A stretch of DNA of 12,761 nt from JBOHHM01 sp050725495 (GTDB lineage Bacteria > Pseudomonadota > Gammaproteobacteria > Burkholderiales > Burkholderiaceae_C), in assembly GCA_050725495.1 (NCBI GenBank), contig JBOHHM010000069.1:1-12761 (forward strand). The letters run 5' to 3'. Each line of letters begins with the position of its first letter. Positions within the stretch are counted from its first letter, which is position 1. The translations under genes were made by a program, and so were the position numbers. Under the pieces are notes generated by a model. That model saw only the letters and a program-made list of their open reading frames with translations. It had not been told where the DNA came from and did no database searches. Shown here one piece after another: positions 7,873 to 12,761 of this stretch.

Positions 7873-7900
7873 ATTATGCACGGCGCAGACCGTGCAGCAA
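7873..7900 (-). promoter_or_regulatory. Putative rppH promoter with palindromic spacer
   Basis: On the minus strand, TTGCTG (7900-7895) and CATAAT (7878-7873) are separated by 16 bases. They lie upstream of an AT-rich leader and the GAGG ribosome-binding site of rppH. The spacer is occupied by a perfect inverted repeat, TGCACGG (7896-7890), 6 bases, CCGTGCA (7883-7877). It overlaps two bases of each hexamer, a position typical of a repressor operator. The -35 match is only three of six. The same repeat lies about 42 bases upstream of the divergent proS start, for which I see no clear promoter. Confidence 0.4.
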
Positions 7901-7937
7901 GGGGCTTTGCCTCTATTCGCCCGGTCCAAATCACCCC

Positions 7938-9683
7938 ATGAAAGCCTCCCAGTTCTTCATTTCCACCCTCAAGGAAGCCCCGGCCGACGCCGAAGTGGTC
8001 AGCCACAGGCTCATGATGCGCGCCGGCATGATCAAGAAGCTCGGCGCCGGCATCTACAGCTACATGCCCATGGGCCTGCGTGTGATCCGCAAGGTCGAGG
8101 CCATCGTGCGCGAGGAGATGAACCGCGCCGGTGCGGTGGAACTGCTGATGCCCGTGGTGCAGCCGGCCGAGTTCTGGCAGGAAACCGGCCGCTGGGACAA
8201 GATGGGGCCCGAACTCATGCGCGTCAAAGACCGCCATGAGCGCGACTTCATCATCCAGCCGACCAGCGAGGAAGTGGTGACCGACATCGCGCGCCAGGAG
8301 CTGCGCAGCTACAAGCAGCTGCCCAGGAACCTGTATCACATCCAGACCAAGTTCCGCGACGAGCGTCGCCCGCGCTTCGGTGTCATGCGCAGCCGCGAGT
8401 TCATCATGAAGGACGCCTACAGCTTTGACCGCGACCAGGCCACGGCGAAGGCCAGCTACCAGATCATGGCCCAAGCCTACCGCAAGATTTTTGACCGCTT
8501 CGGCCTGCGCTACCGGGCCGTGGCGGCCGACAGCGGCGCGATCGGCGGCGATTTGAGCGAAGAGTTCCAGGTGATTGCGGCCACCGGCGAAGATGCCATC
8601 GTCTACTGCCCGAGCAGCGACTACGCCGCCAACATGGAGAAGGCCGAGGCGCTCGCGCCGCAGGGACCGCGCCCCGCGCCCCGACAGGCGCTGACCAAGA
8701 CGGCGACGCCGGGCAAGAGCACTTGCGAAGAGGTGGCCGAGCTGCTGGGCGTGCCGCTGAACACCACGGTCAAGTCGCTGGTGCTCGCCAGCGATGAATT
8801 GAACGAGGCCGGCGTAGTCGTCAAGACGCAAATCTGGCTGCTGCTGCTGCGCGGCGACCATGAGATGAATGAAGTCAAGGTCGGCAAGGTGCCGGGCCTG
8901 GACGCGGGTTTCCGCTTTGCCACCGGGGCGGAAATTGAAGATCACTTCGGCTGCCCGGCCGGCTACCTGGGGCCTATCGGTTTGAAGAAGCCGGTGAAGA
9001 TCGTGGCCGACCGCGAGGTGGCCGTGATGGCCGACTGGATTGGCGGCGCCAACGAGCTGGACTTCCACCTCACCGGCGCCAACTGGGGCCGCGACCTGCC
9101 CGAGCCCGACCTGGTCGCCGATCTGCGCAACGTGGTCGAAGGCGATGCTTCGCCCGATGGCCAGGGCGTGCTGGCGATCGAGCGCGGCATCGAGGTCGGC
9201 CATGTGTTCTACCTCGGCACCAAGTACAGCAGGGCGATGAACGCCAGCTTCCTCGACGAGACCGGCAAGCCGCAGTTCCTGGAAATGGGCTGCTACGGCA
9301 TCGGCATCACGCGATTGCCGGCCGCTGCCATCGAGCAGAACAACGATGAGCGCGGCATCATCTGGCCCGACGCAATCGCGCCGTTCACCGTCGTGGTCTG
9401 CCCCATCGGCATGGACCGCAGCGCCTCAGTCGCCGCCGCGGCCGAAAAGCTGCACGACGACTTGGCCGCTGTTGGCGTGGACGTTCTGCTGGACGACCGC
9501 GGCGAGCGGCCCGGCGCCATGTTTGCCGACTGGGAGCTGATCGGCGTGCCGCACCGCGTGGTGATTTCAGAGCGCGGTCTCAAGGAAGGCCAGTTCGAGT
9601 ACCAGCATCGCCGTGATACGGCCGCCACCAAGGTGCCGGCCGCCGAGGTGCTGGCCTTTGTGAAGAGCCGGTTGCAGGCGTGA
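7938..9683 (+). CDS. proS: Prolyl-tRNA synthetase (bacterial type with editing domain)
   Basis: ProS charges tRNA-Pro with proline in the cytoplasm. The 581-residue length and the start MKASQFFISTLKEAPADAEV fit the bacterial class II form. The catalytic core shows PTSEE (108-112), motif 2 TKFRDERRPRFGVMRSREF (137-155) with FIMKDAYSF, and motif 3 LEMGCYGIGITRL (448-460) followed by EQNNDERGIIWPDAIAP. Residues about 225-405 form the inserted YbaK-like editing domain, which hydrolyses mischarged Ala-tRNA-Pro. The catalytic lysine, equivalent to K279 of E. coli ProRS, is present in TTVKSLVLASDE, as is the GYLGPIGL motif (342-349). The anticodon-binding domain begins at about 480. No strong Shine-Dalgarno precedes the ATG. 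Divergent from rppH, it overlaps the following transglycosylase gene by 4 bases. Confidence 0.97.
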   Translation: MKASQFFISTLKEAPADAEVVSHRLMMRAGMIKKLGAGIYSYMPMGLRVIRKVEAIVREEMNRAGAVELLMPVVQPAEFWQETGRWDKMGPELMRVKDRHERDFIIQPTSEEVVTDIARQELRSYKQLPRNLYHIQTKFRDERRPRFGVMRSREFIMKDAYSFDRDQATAKASYQIMAQAYRKIFDRFGLRYRAVAADSGAIGGDLSEEFQVIAATGEDAIVYCPSSDYAANMEKAEALAPQGPRPAPRQALTKTATPGKSTCEEVAELLGVPLNTTVKSLVLASDELNEAGVVVKTQIWLLLLRGDHEMNEVKVGKVPGLDAGFRFATGAEIEDHFGCPAGYLGPIGLKKPVKIVADREVAVMADWIGGANELDFHLTGANWGRDLPEPDLVADLRNVVEGDASPDGQGVLAIERGIEVGHVFYLGTKYSRAMNASFLDETGKPQFLEMGCYGIGITRLPAAAIEQNNDERGIIWPDAIAPFTVVVCPIGMDRSASVAAAAEKLHDDLAAVGVDVLLDDRGERPGAMFADWELIGVPHRVVISERGLKEGQFEYQHRRDTAATKVPAAEVLAFVKSRLQA

Positions 9684-10300
9684 TCACGAGAAGAAAGTAC
9701 CTCTTGTCCCTGTCCAGCGGGCTTGGGCTGCTCTCTTTTTCGGAGCAGGCCAGGGCCGGTGCTCAGATCGAGGAACCCTTGGCGGACTCGGTGCGCACGG
9801 CCCTGAGTTCGGCCATTGCCAACCAGGCGCCGCCTATCCCTGAGTTCAACAACACCGAGGCCCGCCTGGCCTATCTGCGCTGGCTGGGCGCGATGAGTGA
9901 GCGGCTGCGGCGCAAGAAGCCCGACTGGCAGGTGCGCAAGGAGTTTCTGCAGACCGTCTGGTACGAGAGCAAGCGCGCCGGTGTGGACCCCACGCTGGTG
10001 CTGGGCCTGATCCAGGTGGAGAGCAATTTCCGAAAATTCGCCGTCAGCCCCGTGGGCGCGCGCGGCTACATGCAGGTCATGCCGTTCTGGACCCGCGTGA
10101 TCGGCGACGGCGACGCGGGCAAGCTGTTCCACATGCAGACCAATCTGCGCTTTGGCTGCGTGATCCTGCGCCACTACCTGGAGCGCGAGCGTGGCGACCT
10201 GTACCTGGCGCTGGGCCGCTACAATGGCAGCCGCGGCAAGGCGCCGTACCCCGATGCGGTGCTGAGTGCCAGGCGCCAGTGGGAGTTCAGCCAAGCCTGA
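9680..10300 (+). CDS. Exported lytic transglycosylase (SLT domain) with Tat-like signal
   Basis: Lytic transglycosylases cleave the MurNAc-GlcNAc bond of peptidoglycan to leave 1,6-anhydro ends. This 206-residue protein has an SLT fold at about 92-195. The catalytic glutamate is E114 in LGLIQVESNF, followed by SPVGARGYMQVMPFW (123-137) and LALGRYNGSRG (176-186), the usual ES, GLMQ-like and AYN-like motifs. The N-terminus TRRKYLLSLSSG fits the twin-arginine pattern, with a weakly hydrophobic Ser/Gly-rich core and cleavage after ARA (26). Arg25 near the cleavage site also favours Tat over Sec. The start is a GTG whose GTGA overlaps the proS stop codon; there is no later start that keeps the signal. 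It is therefore translationally coupled to proS. It ends 9 bases from the converging membrane-protein gene. I cannot assign it to a named Mlt or Slt protein. Confidence 0.88.
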   Translation: MITRRKYLLSLSSGLGLLSFSEQARAGAQIEEPLADSVRTALSSAIANQAPPIPEFNNTEARLAYLRWLGAMSERLRRKKPDWQVRKEFLQTVWYESKRAGVDPTLVLGLIQVESNFRKFAVSPVGARGYMQVMPFWTRVIGDGDAGKLFHMQTNLRFGCVILRHYLERERGDLYLALGRYNGSRGKAPYPDAVLSARRQWEFSQA

Positions 10301-10309
10301 GGGCGCAAA

Positions 10310-11632
10310 CTATAGCGCGACCCGCTCGCTGCCGGCCGGGGCCGCAGCGTCGACGCGCGACACCATCACCTGGTCGATGCGGTAGCTGTCGACGTCGAGC
10401 ACCTCGAACTTGTAGCCGGCCCAGGTCACGCTGTCGGTGCGCTTGGGCACGCGGCGCAGCATCACCATCAGGAAGCCGGCCAGGGTTTCGTACTCCTCGG
10501 CATGCGGCAGGCTGTCGATGTCGAGCACGCGCTGCACGTCCTGCACCGGCGTGACGCCGTCGATCAGCCAGGAGTTCTCATCGCGCCGCACGATCAGTTC
10601 TTCGGCGGGCAGCGAGACCAGCTCGCCCATTACGGTGCTCATCACGTCGTTGAGCGTGACCACGCCGACCACCAGGCTGTATTCATTGACGATCACGGCA
10701 AAGTCCTCGTGCACCTGGCGGAATTGCTCCAGCACTTCGGCCAGGGTCAGGCGGTCGGGCACGATCACCACCTTGTGCAGCAGGCTGTCGTCGGTCAGCG
10801 CGATCGGCTGATTGTTTAGCACCCGCTGGAACAGGTCCTTGGCGTCGACATAGCCGAGCACATGGTCGATGTCGTCGTCGCAGACCGGGTAGGTGGAAAA
10901 CGGCTCGGCCGCGATGCGTGCGCGCACCACGGCGTCGGGGTCGTCCTTGAGGAAGTAGGCGATACGGTCGCGCGGCGTCATCGCGCTTTCGACCGTGCGC
11001 GTGTCGAGTTCGAACACGTTCTCGATCACCTGCTGCTCGCGCCGCGCCAGCACGCCGGACTGGGCGCCGGCTTCGGTCAGGGCCAGGATGTCGTCGGAGG
11101 TGACCCGCTCGTCGCGCTGGGCCGGCAGGCCGAAGGCGCGGAACAGCCCGTCTGCCCCCTTGCTGAAGACCCAGACCAGCGGCCTGAATGCCGACATGCA
11201 CAGCTGCATCGCGCCGACCAGGCGCACGGCCAGCTTCTCGGGTTCGGTCATGCCCATGCGCTTGGGCAGCAGGTCGGCAAACAGGATGAACAGCGAGGTC
11301 ACGACCGCAAAGGAGATGATGAAGCCGGCGGTGTCTGCGTGGGCGGCGCTCAGCCACCAGCCGAAGAACTGGCTGAAGTGAGGGCTCAAGGCGCCCTCGC
11401 CGACGATGCCGCCCAGGATCGCAATCGCGTTCAGGCCGATTTGCACGACGGTGAAGTAGTTTCCAGGCTGCTCCTGGATATGCATGACCTGGTCGGCCCG
11501 CGCGTCGCCTTCGTCGGCCATCTGACGCAGCCGCAGCCGGCGCGCGGCGGCCAGCGAGATCTCGGCCACCGAGAAAAACGCGCTGGCGGCGATCAGGACC
11601 AGGATGACGAACAGGCTTTGGGTCAGGCTCAT
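10310..11632 (-). CDS. paeA: CNNM-CBS-CorC/HlyC membrane protein, PaeA (YtfL)-like
   Basis: The 440-residue protein belongs to the family often labelled hemolysin or TlyC/CorC. Order: an N-terminal CNNM (DUF21) membrane domain (about 1-180, hydrophobic segments near 4-29, 60-80 and 102-123), a CBS pair (about 215-335) and a C-terminal CorC/HlyC domain (about 345-428). Stretches such as SAFFSVAEISLAA, VVQIGLNAIAILGGIVG, FILFADLLPKR, DFAVIVNEYSLVVGVVTLND and VPKRTDSVTWAGYKFEVLD match what I recall of E. coli YtfL, now called PaeA and implicated in putrescine/cadaverine export. A cation-transport role is the alternative. I chose the ATG at 11632 (MSLTQSLF); an ATG five codons upstream is possible, and neither has a Shine-Dalgarno. 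TACACT at about 50 bases upstream is a weak -10 candidate. The gene follows the AAA ATPase gene after 104 bases and converges with the transglycosylase gene. Confidence 0.88.
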   Translation of the reverse strand: MSLTQSLFVILVLIAASAFFSVAEISLAAARRLRLRQMADEGDARADQVMHIQEQPGNYFTVVQIGLNAIAILGGIVGEGALSPHFSQFFGWWLSAAHADTAGFIISFAVVTSLFILFADLLPKRMGMTEPEKLAVRLVGAMQLCMSAFRPLVWVFSKGADGLFRAFGLPAQRDERVTSDDILALTEAGAQSGVLARREQQVIENVFELDTRTVESAMTPRDRIAYFLKDDPDAVVRARIAAEPFSTYPVCDDDIDHVLGYVDAKDLFQRVLNNQPIALTDDSLLHKVVIVPDRLTLAEVLEQFRQVHEDFAVIVNEYSLVVGVVTLNDVMSTVMGELVSLPAEELIVRRDENSWLIDGVTPVQDVQRVLDIDSLPHAEEYETLAGFLMVMLRRVPKRTDSVTWAGYKFEVLDVDSYRIDQVMVSRVDAAAPAGSERVAL

Positions 11633-11700
11633 GGTTGCAAAGACCATTGGGGCAGCGGGTGCTGCACCGCTTGAGTGTAGCGGGCGGCTCCTGCGACCGG

Positions 11701-11724
11701 GCCGCTGTCGGAGGCGGCAGCGGC
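11701..11724 (-). repeat. 7-bp hairpin between the AAA ATPase gene and paeA
   Basis: GCCGCTG (11701-11707) and CAGCGGC (11718-11724) are perfect inverted copies around a 10-base loop, 12 bases after the AAA ATPase stop codon. No T-run follows on the minus strand, so it is at best a weak terminator. A TACACT box further downstream could restart transcription for paeA. Confidence 0.35.
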
Positions 11725-11736
11725 TTCTTCGGCCAA

Positions 11737-12732
11737 CTATTGCACAAAGCCCATGCGGCTTTTGCCGGTGCTGGCCTTGGGCAGGTCCTCCACCCGGATC
11801 TGGTCGCGCCCATTGAGCCGCGCATTGCCAAAGCCCGTCATCAGCGCGCGGCGCATCTCGCGCGGCGGGAGTTCGGCCAGTGCGTCGAGCAGATCGCTCG
11901 AAGGCTCGGGCGTGAAGCGCTGGCCCCAATCGTGCTCGCGGCGGATGGCCTGGTAGAGGTGCAGGGCGATCTGGCGCGCGGCTTCGGGGGAGGGCGGCTC
12001 GATCTCGAACACGTTCATGCGGTTGAGGATGGGCTCGGGAATCGCACGCTCGTCGTTGGCCGTGGTGATCCAGATCACCTGACTGGCGTCGATCGCCACT
12101 TCGGCGAATTCATCGACAAAGGTCTGGGCCGTGTCGTGCTCCAGCAGGCTGTAGAGCGCGCCCAGCGGGTCGTACTGCGCCTCGCAGGCGGCCTTGTCGA
12201 TTTCGTCGACCACGATCACCGGGTTGGCATACTGGCCATCGACCAGGGCCTCGAACACCTTGCCGGGCTTGGCGCCTTTCCATTGCGAGGACGCGCCGGA
12301 GAGCAGCCAGCCGGCCGTCATCGAGCTCATGGGCACCAGGTTCATGCCGGTACCCAGCAGCTCGGCCAGCCTCTTGGCGAAATGGGTTTTGCCGATGCCG
12401 GGCGGGCCGAGCAGCAGCATGGGGGTGACCTCCAGGCCGTCGCGGCTGTCCTGGGCGAGCGCCACATGGCGCTTGACGTCGTCGAGCACCTCGTTGAAGT
12501 TTGGCAAGGCCTCGTACAGCGCGGCCATGTCGGGCACACCCGAGGGCTTGACCTGGAAGCGCTCGGGGCCGCGCTCGAGCATGCGCTGGTAGGTCGTGCG
12601 CAGGTTTTCGTGCTCACGCTCGGGCAGCTTGGCCAGCTTGCGCTCGACCTCGTGCGTGCGAAAGACGCTGCGCACATTGGCGATGGGCAGCTGGAATGAA
12701 GAAGCTAGAGGAACAAGACTGCGCGTTTCCAT
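11737..12732 (-). CDS. Stand-alone AAA ATPase resembling the Lon ATPase module
   Basis: The 331-residue cytoplasmic protein has one AAA+ module: Walker A GPPGIGKT (109-116), Walker B VIVVDEIDK (172-180), sensor 1 WITTAN (221-226), arginine finger R238 in ILNRMN and a sensor 2 PPREMRRAL (289-297). The region from Walker B to the finger closely parallels Lon (DEIDK, DPLGALYSLLEHD, FVDEFAEVAID, ITTAN, IPEPILNRM). Neither the Lon substrate-binding N-domain nor the Ser-Lys protease domain is present. The first 100 residues are charged and partly helical (RKLAKLPEREHENLRTTYQRMLE). The ATG at 12732 is set by AGGAGG five bases upstream, so the frame is complete and not a fragment. A remodelling or chaperone role is inference; I do not recognise a named protein. 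paeA follows on the same strand. Confidence 0.85.
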   Translation of the reverse strand: METRSLVPLASSFQLPIANVRSVFRTHEVERKLAKLPEREHENLRTTYQRMLERGPERFQVKPSGVPDMAALYEALPNFNEVLDDVKRHVALAQDSRDGLEVTPMLLLGPPGIGKTHFAKRLAELLGTGMNLVPMSSMTAGWLLSGASSQWKGAKPGKVFEALVDGQYANPVIVVDEIDKAACEAQYDPLGALYSLLEHDTAQTFVDEFAEVAIDASQVIWITTANDERAIPEPILNRMNVFEIEPPSPEAARQIALHLYQAIRREHDWGQRFTPEPSSDLLDALAELPPREMRRALMTGFGNARLNGRDQIRVEDLPKASTGKSRMGFVQ

Positions 12733-12744
12733 CGACCCCTCCTT

Positions 12745-12758
12745 GCCACGGACGTGGC
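12745..12758 (-). promoter_or_regulatory. Inverted repeat abutting the AAA ATPase Shine-Dalgarno
   Basis: GCCACG and CGTGGC (6 bp, 2 bases between them) lie directly upstream of the AAGGAGGGG ribosome-binding site (12744-12736). They could be a leader hairpin that affects ribosome access, or the end of an upstream transcript. The window stops 3 bases later, so neither can be decided. Confidence 0.3.
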
Positions 12759-12761
12759 TTG

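Noticed and set aside
7860..9203. Long minus-strand frame opposite proS
   Set aside because: Composition is typical of an antisense shadow, and it lies wholly over the catalytic and editing domains of ProS.
11633..11929. N-terminal extension of the PaeA-like protein to 11929
   Set aside because: The extra residues overlap the AAA ATPase gene in another frame, are Arg/Ala-rich and would precede the first membrane segment; the family starts at about MSLTQS.
11635..12699. Long plus-strand frame opposite the AAA ATPase gene
   Set aside because: No ribosome-binding site or recognisable domain; the minus strand has a strong ribosome-binding site and all AAA motifs.

Overview
This window is a gene-dense stretch of chromosome from a betaproteobacterium, most likely a member of the Comamonadaceae (Burkholderiales; Polaromonas/Rhodoferax/Acidovorax-like). 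The reasons are the high GC content, the gene order pilC-pilB-tRNA-Pro-ispB | rplU-rpmA-obgE-proB | CNP1-rppH | proS-lytic transglycosylase, protein sequences of the betaproteobacterial type, and a short two-hairpin intergenic repeat of a kind I associate with this family. I see no insertion sequence, phage gene, CRISPR array, toxin-antitoxin pair or integration scar. No gene-free stretch exceeds about 150 bases.

Layout. 1-2290 (minus): start of pilC (cut by the window edge) and complete pilB, the inner-membrane platform and assembly ATPase of type IV pili. 2417-3505 (minus): tRNA-Pro(CGG) just downstream of ispB (polyprenyl diphosphate synthase for the quinone side chain). 3506-3655: divergent regulatory region with two back-to-back TATAAT boxes and an rplU leader hairpin. 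3656-6599 (plus): rplU, rpmA, a nested hairpin/terminator, obgE, a dispersed repeat, proB. 6702-7842 (minus): rppH followed by an overlapping CNP1-like exported protein. 7938-10300 (plus): proS and, by a 4-base overlap, an exported lytic transglycosylase. 10310-12732 (minus): a stand-alone Lon-like AAA ATPase followed by a PaeA/YtfL-type CNNM-CBS membrane protein.

How they fit. Most genes are housekeeping: ribosomal proteins L21 and L27 with the ribosome-assembly GTPase Obg, proline synthesis (proB), prolyl-tRNA charging (proS) and a proline tRNA, 5'-end-dependent mRNA decay (rppH), quinone synthesis (ispB), pilus assembly (pilB/pilC) and cell-wall remodelling.

I found no convincing new multi-gene system. 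The items most worth a second look are small: mutually exclusive hairpins between rpmA and obgE, a repeat that forms the whole proB leader, a palindrome in the spacer of the putative rppH promoter, a hairpin at the predicted 5' end of the rplU mRNA, the poorly characterised CNP1-like protein coupled to rppH, a Tat-like signal on a transglycosylase coupled to proS, and a protease-less Lon-type AAA protein.
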